NCBI GenBank assembly: GCA_036258055.1
Contig: DATAEK010000395.1
Coordinates: 1 to 10,091 of the forward strand
Source of the DNA: DATAEK01 sp036258055
GTDB taxonomy: Bacteria; Acidobacteriota; Vicinamibacteria; Vicinamibacterales; 2-12-FULL-66-21
Length of the DNA: 10,091 nt
Direction: 5' to 3'
The translations under genes and the position numbers were made by a program. Positions 1 to 7,114 of the stretch are shown in pieces. Under the pieces are notes generated by a model, which did no database searches, was not told where the DNA came from, and worked only from the letters and a program-made list of their open reading frames with translations. Position 1 is the first letter of the stretch, and each line of letters begins with the position of its first letter.

Positions 1-705
1 CGTCAGCATGCCGCCTGTCGCGAGGCCGTACTCGGCTTTGTAGTTGGAAGTCGAGATCTTGAACTCCTGAATTGCGTCCATCGCGAAGTTCTGACGCGGC
101 TCCCCCATCTCGGCCCAGGTGTTGTTCACGCCGTCGACCACGACGCCATTCGAGTACTCGCGCGTGCCCGCCCCGATGTTGACGTTGCCGCGATAGAAGA
201 ACCCGCGGATGTTGTCCTGCGAGGTGCCAGGTGTGAGCATCGCGAGGTCGACCCATCGGCGCGCGGCGACCGGCAGGTTCTGAATCTGGTCGGTCGAGAC
301 CGACGTCGACACGTCCGACTTCGTCGTGTCCACGATCGGAGATTCACCCGCAACAGTAATCGTCTCCGCAATCGCCGCAGGTTTCAGGGTGAAGTCGATG
401 ATGGCAACCTGGTCGATCACCAGGACGATGTCTTTCCGCGATTCGGAGCTGAAGCCGGACAGCTCCGTGGTGAGGTCGTAGACCCCCGGCGTCAGCGCGG
501 CGAGCCGGTACTGACCGTTGGCCTCGGTGACGGCGACGCGCGTCAGGCCGGAGGCCTGGTTTTTTGCGGTCACCGTAACACCCGGGAGCACGCCGCTGCT
601 CTGGTCCTTCAATGTGCCGGTAATTTGCGCGTTCTGCGCCAGCGCGGTCCCCGCGCCCACGACGAGCGCGACGAGGACCGCGACGGACACGATGCATCTC
701 CGCAT
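1..705 (-). CDS. TonB-dependent receptor with carboxypeptidase-regulatory-like domain, Oar-like (N-terminal part, 3' end outside the window)
   Basis: An open frame of 235 codons runs from ATG at 705 to the window edge without a stop, so the C-terminal barrel is missing. A signal peptide covers residues 1-23 (MRRC, hydrophobic VSVAVLVALVVGAG, then ALA before Q24). A carboxypeptidase-regulatory-like beta-sandwich follows at about 26-108 (QITGTLKDQSSGVLPGVTV, later GQYRLAALTPGVYDL). ETITVAG at 114-120 resembles a TonB box. The plug starts after it and contains NGVVVDGVNN (186-195) and a stretch at 213-234 (QEFKISTSNYKAEYGLATGG) that is typical of the large Oar-like receptors common in Acidobacteriota. 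Such proteins are usually about 1000-1200 residues, so roughly the first fifth is seen. Its role is energised uptake of a ligand across the outer membrane; the ligand cannot be read from sequence. The start is supported by an AGGAGG five bases upstream. It lies 214 bp downstream of the M14 peptidase gene on the same strand, which suggests but does not prove a link to peptide use. Confidence 0.9.
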   Translation of the reverse strand, partial: MRRCIVSVAVLVALVVGAGTALAQNAQITGTLKDQSSGVLPGVTVTAKNQASGLTRVAVTEANGQYRLAALTPGVYDLTTELSGFSSESRKDIVLVIDQVAIIDFTLKPAAIAETITVAGESPIVDTTKSDVSTSVSTDQIQNLPVAARRWVDLAMLTPGTSQDNIRGFFYRGNVNIGAGTREYSNGVVVDGVNNTWAEMGEPRQNFAMDAIQEFKISTSNYKAEYGLATGGMLT

Positions 706-710
706 AGGTT

Positions 711-716
711 CCTCCT
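711..716 (-). promoter_or_regulatory. Ribosome binding site of the Oar-like receptor
   Basis: AGGAGG on the minus strand, five bases before ATG at 705. It fixes the start of the receptor, and the signal peptide that begins there agrees. Confidence 0.75.
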
Positions 717-742
717 CTTTTCCATACCGGGGGACTTCGTCG

Positions 743-883
743 CCCGGACCCCCTAGCGCCGTCGCGCACGGGGCCCCTTCGCCCCGCTCCGCTCCGGCGG
801 GCACGCCCGTGGCGCGCCTGGCCCCGTTCTGCGTTCGTCCCCCGGACCCCCTAGCGCCCTTGGCGCGCCTGGCCCGTTCTGCG
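743..883. repeat. Duplicated GC-rich intergenic segment (two imperfect copies)
   Basis: The gap 706-919 holds no convincing gene. Two blocks occur twice in the same order. CCCGGACCCCCTAGCGCC is identical at 743-760 and 841-858. TGGCGCGCCTGGCC followed by CGTTCTGCG occurs at 810-833 and 861-883, differing by one C. In the right copy the blocks are almost adjacent (2 bases apart). In the left copy they are separated by 49 bases that include CCCCGCTCCGCTCCGG and GGGCACGCCC, so one copy carries an insertion or the other a deletion. The segment lies between the stop of the M14 peptidase and the receptor start and may be part of a dispersed repeat family. A short AAAAG/CTTTT pairing at 894-909, just after the M14 stop, is too weak to call a terminator. 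Confidence 0.7.
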
Positions 884-919
884 AGCGTCGTTCAAAAGGC
901 CGCGCTTTTCAGCGGGCTG

Positions 920-3900
920 CTACCTCCCGCCAGCCGACGTAGTGGTCGCTCCTCCAGACGCCGGTTTGACTGGTCGAACCCGCAGCACCGTCAGGCTGGT
1001 GCTGTCGCGCTGACTCTGCCCCTGCCCCTCCTCCTCGATGCGTTCGACCTGATAGCGGCCGTCGCGCAGGTATTTCACATGCGCCATCAGATATGAAAAC
1101 CCGGGCTTGGTGACGAGATTCAACCACTCCCCTTGCGCTGTTTCATCCGGTGCCTCGGTGCCACCGGATACGAACGTGACCTGCGGCCAGGCACCCATCG
1201 CGCTCCGCCCGCCGCCACCGCCGCGTCCCACACCCGCACGCCGGCTGCCGCGTGCCTCGCCGGTTTCGGGGTCACTGTAGTAGATCGCCGTGTCCTTGTA
1301 GATCTCCTGCCCGTAGACGTACGGCGCGAACCCGAACGCCCATTTCTTGTAGCGCGCCTGATGGCGGAGGTTCATGTCGCGGACGTCGGGGTTGCTGTTG
1401 ATCTCGCGGACGATGGCTTCACGGAGCGATGCGGTGGCGTCCACGTGATCGGGATATCGCGGGTCTCGAAGCCCGCCCACCGACGTGTACCACCCGCGCG
1501 TCGACAGGTAGGTCCTGAAACCAGGTGGCACGTAGCCCGCGAACTGCTGCACCCACTCGTGCGATGGGTAACCGTGCGGGTTCAGGTAGATGTCGGGCAG
1601 CCACTGCTCCCAGACATTGCCGCGCACGAGGGCTTCGGGCAGCAAGGGATCGGGTTGCCCCACCTGTGAGCCGACGTCCATGCCAAGCGCGCTGTAGCGG
1701 CCGGCGTGCAGCATGTGCGTCGGGGTCAGCTTCTGAAGCTCGTAGGCCATCGCCGCGCCGTCCGGGTTCTCGACCGGATGCATGATGACGTTGACCTTCT
1801 TGAGGATCTCTCGGTAAGTCGGATCCGTCGCGAGCAGCTCCGACAGCTTCAGGATGTGACTCGTCGACGAGACTTCGTTGGCGTGCTGACGCCCGGTGAT
1901 GAAGATCGTCGGCTTGAGCGTCGTCAGCTTCGCCACCGAAACGAGCTCGCTCGTCGTCGGCAACGTGATCTCCATGACCGAGATGTCCCGGCCGCGGTAC
2001 GAGTGTCCGGCCTTGTATGCTTTGACCTCCGGAAACGCAGCCAACTTGCCGACCAGTTCCTCGGACTCCTCGGGGCTGATGATGTGATCCCAGGTCACGA
2101 GCGGGAGCTTCGGCTTCGACGCCGCCGTGCGCACGTTCGAGGGCTTCGACGCGCCCGTGCTTTTGATCACCCGCCGCGTCTCGACTTCCTTCAGCCCGAT
2201 GCTGACAGCAACACGGTCTACCTTGTCGTAGGACAGGTCGGTCTTGAAGAGACCTGCCTGTTGCAGTGTGGTCAACCCGTCGAGTGCGTCGGCCGCGCGC
2301 GAGGCCTCGCGATCGTCCTTGGCTTCCACCTGGAAATCGATTTCGCTGATCCCGTCGGCTCGGACGATGGCGCGATACGCCGCCGGCGGCGTCGTGTCGA
2401 TCTTCCCGAGATCGTGGTTGACCTTCGTCGGCTTCTCGACGCCCTTCTCCTTGTACGAGATCTCCAGCTTGGGTTTGGTCGAAGCGTTGCCCGCGTAGAG
2501 CACGTGCACCTTGCCCGCCTGTCCGGGACGATCCGGATGGATGATCGGGAAGATCTTGCCGGGCGCGGCGAGCCGGCGCTTGGTGGTCGTCCGGCCGAGC
2601 GCGTCGAAGAAATCGAGGGTGACGAAGTAGAGATCCTCATGGAGTGATTCGAGCGACGAGATCAGTTCTTCGTCCACGCCAATCCGAAAGTCCGGCTCGC
2701 TCATCCAGACCTCGACGTCCAGATCGCGATGGAACGGCTGCTTGTCCGGCAGCGGCCGGTTTTCGGTCACCTTCATCACGTGGTCGTAGATCTTCGGAAG
2801 GACCGACGACTGATAGTGATCCCAGAACCGCTCCGGATCCGTCTTGATGCGGGCGTCGTAGGCGACCTGGCCATCGACCTCCGCGCGCAGCCAGCCGGTC
2901 GTGACATCGACGCGTGACCAGCCCGGGAATTTGTCGAGATACTCACGCTCGGCGAACTTCGGGTTGAACGTCGCTTTGTCGATGACGTTGCCGCTCGCAT
3001 CGAGCGCTTCGACCGTGTAGATGTCCTTCGGCGCGTCCACGAGCTCGAGGCTGAACTTGTCCTTCGGGATGCCCAGCTCGCGCTGGACGATCTCGTCGAC
3101 CGGATACAGCTCGTGCAGCCAGCGGCTCGGTACCTGGTAGAACTTGTACTTCTTGGAAAAATCCGGCTTGTACGCCGCGATCTTGACGTGGATCGCGCGC
3201 GCGTTCTTTCCTTTGAGCGACGGAATCACTTTTTCCGTCATCCACAGGAACGGCTGCTTGTAGGCCGACAGCACGTCCACGCGCGCGTCGGCGGCGCCCG
3301 CTTTGGTCAGCTCGGCGCGCGCCTGGTCGGCAATCGTCTTGCGGAACGCCGGCGACTCGCTCAGCCTCGCCTCGACCTGGACCTTGGCTCCAGCTTTGAC
3401 CTTGGGGATGACGTCGCCCCGCAGCTTGGCCCAGAACTCGTCGACCTCCCATGGCACGTCGAAGGTCTCGTCGATGACCGGGACGGCGTCCGTGATCGTC
3501 TGGCTCGAGACCTTCGGCTGCACGCCCTTCAAACGCTCCTGGACTCTCGACGTCAGAAACTTGTCGAGGCCCGTGTCCGCGTTCTCCAGATACAGCTTGG
3601 CTTCGAAGGACTCAATCGTCTTGTCGCGGAGATCGTCGAGGACCTTGTCGATTTCGTGAAGCGCCTGTCCTGCCTGCCCGGCTCCGCTCTTCCCGCCGAG
3701 CACCCTCGCCAGTTCCGTCGATACCTGCTCGTAGGTCAGCGCGCCGCGGCGGTTGTCCCAGACAAACGGAACGCGCCGGGCGAGATACATCGCCGCCGCT
3801 TCGGTCCCAGCGGCATCCGCACCGGCCACGACGGTCGCCGTCGAGTTGCCAAACGCACGCGGCACGATCTGGACGACACCTTCTCCGGCGCGCAGATCAT

Positions 3901-5143
3901 CGAGCCTGGCCCGGCCGATCTTCTCGAGATCTCGCGTCAATGTGTTCTGACGGCCGACGAGAATCGGGTTGGCTTCCCTCGTCGGGTCTTTCACCTCGCG
4001 GTCGGCTTTGGCAATCGGGAACGTGACGCCGGTCGTCTCCAATCCCAGTCGTGCCGCAATGTGCGCGGCGCCGACGGCGTCGCCGCCGTCGCCGATGACG
4101 ATCGACGTATCGGTGCGGTCCGGCGTGAGGTCGGCGTACGAATCGGCGTACCAGCCTTCAATCGAATAGGTATTCGACAAGTCGAAGATCTTGGCCGGAC
4201 CCCTGGCTGTCTGCGCGGGCGCGCCGCGATCTCCCGGTGAGTCGGGCGCCAGTTCGTCAGGATCGATCGGCGGCGTCAGGGTTCGCTGGTTCATGCCGGC
4301 ACGGTGGACGACCGCATGCGAGGCCGCTCCGGTCGTGCCCGCCAGTTCGATTGAGACGGCGGCGGTCTCCGCGAAGTTCAACGTCTGCGGCTGCAGCCCG
4401 CGCCGGTGGGCGAGATCCAAATCCGTGAGCGCACGGACAATGCGGTCGGTCTGACCCGCAGGCGGGACGAGCCGCACGTTCACGGACGCGAGCCCGCGCC
4501 GCTCCGCGTCGACAACGATCGACGTGACGAGCGGCCGGCCGGCGTCAACGCCAGCTGTCTTGAGGTAGCGAGCGGTCTGATCCTCGACGCCCGCCATCGA
4601 GATCCCGCTCATGTTCCACATGCGTGGAAGGCGTCCGGCGAACTCATTTGCCGCGGCCAGCGTGCCCTGATCGTCAGCTCCCGCGATGACCACGGCCATG
4701 CCGTCGCCCGCCGGCGACGACACGGCGGCGATGAGCCCCTGGCCGGCGGTCAACGATTTCAAGTCAATCGAGCCGCGCTCGGCCAGCTTCGTCACGAGCG
4801 CGTTCGAGCGGCCCAGCAGAATTGGCAGCGCGTCACCGGCGCGCGCCTCGGAGTCGCGGACCAGGAGTGGCAGGGTCAGTCCGCTCGTCTCGAAGCCGAG
4901 CCGCGCGGCGATGTTCGCAGCGGCCTGAATCTCCCGCACGCTCGGCGCGGCGGGCACGACGATGCGGCCGGCAACCGAGTCGGCGATGCCGTCACCGTTG
5001 GTGTCACGGACCACGCCAGCCGGACCGAAGATGGATGAGAGCGCGGGAGTGCCGTCCCGAAGAGGTGCAGCGGCCCGCGGTCCGGGGCCGGCAAGAATCA
5101 ACAACGCGAGCAGAGCGCAGGCACAGGCACGAATCACGGCCAT
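920..5143 (-). CDS. Exported M14-family zinc carboxypeptidase, very large, with duplicated N-terminal module
   Basis: This is a 1407-residue protein. A Sec signal peptide covers about residues 1-26 (hydrophobic ALLALLILAG, then RAAA). D47-D55 (DTNGDGIAD) looks like a calcium-binding loop. Residues about 45-280 and 335-565 look like two copies of one module: IAARLGFETSGLTLP (78-92) matches IAARLGLETTGVTFP (362-376), PILLGRSN (107-114) matches PILVGRQN (393-400), and VVIAGADDQGT (151-161) matches VVAGADAAGT (438-447). A long middle part (about 566-1015) is not recognised. The C-terminal M14 domain (about 1016-1390) has zinc ligands H1087 and E1090 in GRQHANE, the conserved NPDG at 1126-1129, and a probable third ligand H1190 in LNPHGYPSHEW. 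The catalytic glutamate equivalent could not be placed with certainty. A Gly/Arg-rich stretch (1299-1317) interrupts the domain. The family removes C-terminal residues from peptides; substrate preference is not readable here. Typical M14 enzymes have a catalytic domain near 300 residues, so most of this protein is extra. The start is supported by GGAGG seven bases upstream and by the signal peptide. It is in the same orientation as its neighbours but separated from the M20 gene by 448 bp, and it probably has its own promoter. Confidence 0.92.
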   Translation of the reverse strand: MAVIRACACALLALLILAGPGPRAAAPLRDGTPALSSIFGPAGVVRDTNGDGIADSVAGRIVVPAAPSVREIQAAANIAARLGFETSGLTLPLLVRDSEARAGDALPILLGRSNALVTKLAERGSIDLKSLTAGQGLIAAVSSPAGDGMAVVIAGADDQGTLAAANEFAGRLPRMWNMSGISMAGVEDQTARYLKTAGVDAGRPLVTSIVVDAERRGLASVNVRLVPPAGQTDRIVRALTDLDLAHRRGLQPQTLNFAETAAVSIELAGTTGAASHAVVHRAGMNQRTLTPPIDPDELAPDSPGDRGAPAQTARGPAKIFDLSNTYSIEGWYADSYADLTPDRTDTSIVIGDGGDAVGAAHIAARLGLETTGVTFPIAKADREVKDPTREANPILVGRQNTLTRDLEKIGRARLDDLRAGEGVVQIVPRAFGNSTATVVAGADAAGTEAAAMYLARRVPFVWDNRRGALTYEQVSTELARVLGGKSGAGQAGQALHEIDKVLDDLRDKTIESFEAKLYLENADTGLDKFLTSRVQERLKGVQPKVSSQTITDAVPVIDETFDVPWEVDEFWAKLRGDVIPKVKAGAKVQVEARLSESPAFRKTIADQARAELTKAGAADARVDVLSAYKQPFLWMTEKVIPSLKGKNARAIHVKIAAYKPDFSKKYKFYQVPSRWLHELYPVDEIVQRELGIPKDKFSLELVDAPKDIYTVEALDASGNVIDKATFNPKFAEREYLDKFPGWSRVDVTTGWLRAEVDGQVAYDARIKTDPERFWDHYQSSVLPKIYDHVMKVTENRPLPDKQPFHRDLDVEVWMSEPDFRIGVDEELISSLESLHEDLYFVTLDFFDALGRTTTKRRLAAPGKIFPIIHPDRPGQAGKVHVLYAGNASTKPKLEISYKEKGVEKPTKVNHDLGKIDTTPPAAYRAIVRADGISEIDFQVEAKDDREASRAADALDGLTTLQQAGLFKTDLSYDKVDRVAVSIGLKEVETRRVIKSTGASKPSNVRTAASKPKLPLVTWDHIISPEESEELVGKLAAFPEVKAYKAGHSYRGRDISVMEITLPTTSELVSVAKLTTLKPTIFITGRQHANEVSSTSHILKLSELLATDPTYREILKKVNVIMHPVENPDGAAMAYELQKLTPTHMLHAGRYSALGMDVGSQVGQPDPLLPEALVRGNVWEQWLPDIYLNPHGYPSHEWVQQFAGYVPPGFRTYLSTRGWYTSVGGLRDPRYPDHVDATASLREAIVREINSNPDVRDMNLRHQARYKKWAFGFAPYVYGQEIYKDTAIYYSDPETGEARGSRRAGVGRGGGGGRSAMGAWPQVTFVSGGTEAPDETAQGEWLNLVTKPGFSYLMAHVKYLRDGRYQVERIEEEGQGQSQRDSTSLTVLRVRPVKPASGGATTTSAGGR

Positions 5144-5150
5144 GGTAGGA

Positions 5151-5155
5151 CCTCC
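5151..5155 (-). promoter_or_regulatory. Ribosome binding site of the M14 peptidase
   Basis: GGAGG (in AGCGGAGG) on the minus strand, seven bases before ATG at 5143. It supports this start together with the signal peptide encoded immediately after it. Confidence 0.7.
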
Positions 5156-5203
5156 GCTTGACGGTACGAGGCGCGCAGATGCGCGAACGAGAGGCGTGGC
5201 CGG

Positions 5204-5232
5204 AGCTTAGCGACCGCGATCCGAAGTGTCAA
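5204..5232 (-). promoter_or_regulatory. Candidate sigma-70-type promoter of the M14 peptidase
   Basis: On the minus strand a perfect -35 hexamer TTGACA (5232-5227) is followed after 17 bases by TAAGCT (5209-5204), a poor -10 (3 of 6 consensus bases). Transcription would start near 5197 and leave a leader of about 55 bases before the M14 start. The match and spacing support an independent transcript for the peptidase, but in GC-rich DNA one good hexamer can occur by chance. Confidence 0.4.
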
Positions 5233-5247
5233 GATCCGGTAACAGCT

Positions 5248-5266
5248 GGCCCCGGAGTATGGGGCC
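5248..5266. promoter_or_regulatory. Perfect GGCCCC-N7-GGGGCC inverted repeat upstream of the M14 promoter
   Basis: Six-base arms GGCCCC (5248-5253) and GGGGCC (5261-5266) flank a 7-base spacer. It sits 15 bases upstream of the candidate -35 element of the M14 gene, a position where an operator or activator site would be plausible. No T-tract follows on either strand, so it is not an intrinsic terminator. Function is unknown. Confidence 0.3.
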
Positions 5267-5413
5267 CGGAGCATGCCGAGAGCGATGAGCGGAGAGCGCG
5301 GAGCGGAGGGAGCGGAGCGCCCCGAGATTTCTACACGGAGATCGCGGAGGACTGTTGGCATTTATCGCTGCTCGTCGTGAAAGGACTGACCTTTCTCGGG
5401 CGAAGCGCAGCTG

Positions 5414-5463
5414 TGAATCAGGACGGTTTCTGAAAACCACGGTGAACGCGTCCGGTTTCTGAA
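5414..5463. repeat. Two imperfect direct copies around CGGTTTCTGAA
   Basis: TGAA-N3-G-N2-CGGTTTCTGAA occurs at 5414-5434 and 5443-5463, an offset of 29 bases, with 16 of 21 positions identical. The 11-base block CGGTTTCTGAA is exact in both. The pair lies in the centre (loop) of the large inverted repeat, so it may belong to the same element. Confidence 0.6.
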
Positions 5464-5510
5464 TAATGTCTCCGCACCTCCGTGTAGAGATCCTCCGCGT
5501 CCTCCGCATA

Positions 5511-5568
5511 CTCCGCCTCCCTATCTCCGCCTCCCCACCTCCGCCTACTCCGCCTCCCTGCCTCCGGA
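5511..5568. repeat. Degenerate 14-base tandem repeat, CTCCGCCTCCCTNN type
   Basis: Successive units start at 5511, 5525, 5539 (shortened to 9 bases), 5548 and 5562 (partial), each beginning CTCCG and mostly continuing CCTCCC. The same CTCC-rich style extends left to 5470. On the transcribed minus strand this gives a G-rich RNA with nine GGAGG words between 5477 and 5591, none followed by a real gene start. It forms the outer right arm of the large inverted repeat. Confidence 0.7.
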
Positions 5569-5591
5569 ACCTCTCAACTCTTGAGCCCTCC

Positions 5592-7109
5592 TCAACTCCG
5601 GAGCACAGCCCCGATGATCTCGATGGCCTGGAAGAGGTGGCCGAGCCGGAGGTTCTCGTTCTCCTCATGCTGGTTGTTGTCGAAATTCACAACCGGCACC
5701 AGCACAGCTGGAAATCCGAGCGCTTCGATGAATGGCGCGATGGGCACCGTCCCGCCGGCAGTCCGAATCTGTACCGGCGCCGCCCCGAAAGCTTGCTGCA
5801 GCGCGTCGACGACGCGGCGGGCCTGCGGATCCGACGGTGCCGTGCGAAACGCGCTGGTCATCGTCTCTGACACCGTAATGCGAGCCAGCTTGCCGTACGT
5901 CGCGCGCGTCGCATCGTCGGGATCGCCGTCCACGACGTGATAGCCCTGCGCTTCCACGTGCGCGCGGATCTTCCGGAGCAGATCGGCGCCCTTCGTCTCT
6001 TTGACCAGGCGCACGTCGATGGCGGCGGTGGCTCTGTCGGGAATGATCGTGCGGGCGCCGGCGCCGACGTGAGCGCTGACCAGGCCGCGGACGTTCAGCG
6101 TCGGGTACTGAAACGCGTCCTGCAGCTTGGTGAACGCCCGCTCGGGAGCCGAAACGCCGAAGTTCGCCAGCATCTTCGGTGCATCGTCCGGCACCGCGTC
6201 GAGCAGCGCACGCTCGTCAGCGGAAAGCGGTGCGATGCCATCGTAGAAACCGGCCACCGTTACCTTGCCATCGTCGTTTTTCATCGAGGCGAGGAGCGTG
6301 GCCAGGCGTTGCGCCGGGTTCGGCACCCAATTGCCGTAGTTACCGCTGTGGACCCCGACCTTCGGTCCGAAGACCGTTAGGTCGAAGGTCACGATCCCGC
6401 GAGCGCCGAAGACGACCGTCGGCCGGGCGCTCGAGTGGATCGGACCGTCGAAGATGATCATCAGATCCGCCCGGAGCTTGTCGCGATAGCGATCGATGGC
6501 GGGCACGAGGCTGGGCGAGCTGGCCTCTTCCTCGCCATCGAGGATGACGCGCACGTTCGATGCCGGCGCGAGGTTCGCCGCCCTGAGAGCGTCGAGCGCA
6601 AAGCAGAGCGCCACGATCGGCGATTTGTCATCGGACGCTGAGCGTGCGTAGATGCGCCAGTCGTCCTTGAAGGCCGTCTGCGATGCGAGGTTGGGAATGT
6701 CCGTTCCCCCCTGATCGACGCGAGCTGTGCGGAGAACGGGCACGAACGGATCCTGCTGCTTCCACGATTTCGGCTCGACGGGCTGCCCGTCGTAGTGCGC
6801 GTAGAGCAGCAGCGTGCGCGTGGCGCCGGGCACCCGCAGCTCGCCGTAGACGAGCGGGTTGCCGCTGGTCTCGAGCAGTTCTGCGGCAAACCCGCGGCGC
6901 TGCAGCATGCCGCGCAGGTGTTCCGCATTCCGGCGGATGTTCGGACGGTCCGCGGCGACATTCGGGATCGACAACAGCCCGACGAGCTCCGATACGATTT
7001 GTGTTTGATGTGAGGTCACCCATGTCCTTACATCGCTGGTCTTCTGCTGACCGCTCAGGACGGTGGAGACGGTCACGACCATAGCCAACGAACGGATCGC
7101 GATGCCCAC
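5592..7109 (-). CDS. Exported M20-family dinuclear zinc metallopeptidase (dipeptidase-like)
   Basis: A 505-residue protein starting at GTG 7109, chosen because GGAGG lies five bases upstream and a signal-peptide-like segment follows (GIAIRSLAMVVTVSTVLSG before QQ). The frame stays open to a TTG at 7130, which would lie upstream of this ribosome site. The M20 set of active-site residues appears complete, numbered from the GTG: H105 and D107 in YAHYDGQPV, bridging D160 in ASDDK, base E194 and ligand E195 in DGEEEAS, ligand D221 in IIFDGP, and H481 in NQHEENENL. H254 in GVHSGNYG matches the lid/dimerisation domain histidine. These residues are characteristic of active dipeptidases, aminoacylases and related deacylases; the overall pattern is closest in my recollection to the CNDP-like dipeptidases. 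It probably acts in the periplasm on dipeptides or short peptides. It follows a TonB-dependent receptor by 74 nt on the same strand, so the two are likely one operon in which imported peptides are cleaved. Exact substrate cannot be stated. Confidence 0.92.
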   Translation of the reverse strand: MGIAIRSLAMVVTVSTVLSGQQKTSDVRTWVTSHQTQIVSELVGLLSIPNVAADRPNIRRNAEHLRGMLQRRGFAAELLETSGNPLVYGELRVPGATRTLLLYAHYDGQPVEPKSWKQQDPFVPVLRTARVDQGGTDIPNLASQTAFKDDWRIYARSASDDKSPIVALCFALDALRAANLAPASNVRVILDGEEEASSPSLVPAIDRYRDKLRADLMIIFDGPIHSSARPTVVFGARGIVTFDLTVFGPKVGVHSGNYGNWVPNPAQRLATLLASMKNDDGKVTVAGFYDGIAPLSADERALLDAVPDDAPKMLANFGVSAPERAFTKLQDAFQYPTLNVRGLVSAHVGAGARTIIPDRATAAIDVRLVKETKGADLLRKIRAHVEAQGYHVVDGDPDDATRATYGKLARITVSETMTSAFRTAPSDPQARRVVDALQQAFGAAPVQIRTAGGTVPIAPFIEALGFPAVLVPVVNFDNNQHEENENLRLGHLFQAIEIIGAVLRS

Positions 7110-7114
7110 GGGAG

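Larger units (their letters stand above)
5287..5568. repeat. Large imperfect inverted repeat filling the M20-M14 gap
   Basis: The 448-bp gap 5144-5591 contains no credible gene. A plus-strand purine-rich part (5287-5352, GAGCGGAG-like words, ending in TCTACACGGAG at 5330-5340) faces a pyrimidine-rich part (5468-5568) that contains the exact complement CTCCGTGTAGA at 5478-5488. The match around this core extends imperfectly over about 26 bases (5325-5352 against 5468-5493). Further out, GAGCGGAGGGAGCGGAG on the left can pair with CTCCGCCTCCCTATCTCCGC on the right with small bulges. The centre is about 5353-5467. As RNA from the minus strand this would form a long hairpin between the M20 stop and the M14 promoter. 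It may be a dispersed intergenic repeat or a transcript-stabilising or terminating structure; the sequence alone does not decide. Confidence 0.6.

Noticed and set aside
344..769. 141-codon minus-strand frame overlapping the Oar-like receptor
   Set aside because: It is a different frame over the same bases as the clear signal peptide, regulatory domain and plug of the receptor, and its translation is arginine-rich and featureless.
894..909. AAAAG...CTTTT hairpin after the M14 stop as a terminator
   Set aside because: Only five mostly A-T pairs with a GC-rich loop and no T-tract after the stem; too weak to call.
1706..2647. 313-codon open frame on the plus strand
   Set aside because: Antisense to the M14 gene with arginine-rich, domain-free content; explained by codon composition of the real gene.
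3113..4240. 375-codon open frame on the plus strand
   Set aside because: It lies wholly antisense to the M14 gene, is rich in Arg/Leu/Val without any domain or signal, and such long antisense frames are common opposite GC-rich genes.
5470..5568. CRISPR array suggested by regular CTCCGCC repeats
   Set aside because: Units are about 14 bases, degenerate and contiguous, with no unique spacers and no cas genes nearby.
5158..5870. Short open frames in the gap and into the M20 3' end (both strands)
   Set aside because: They run through repeat sequence, are rich in Arg/Pro/Ser, have no ribosome site and partly overlap the real M20 gene.
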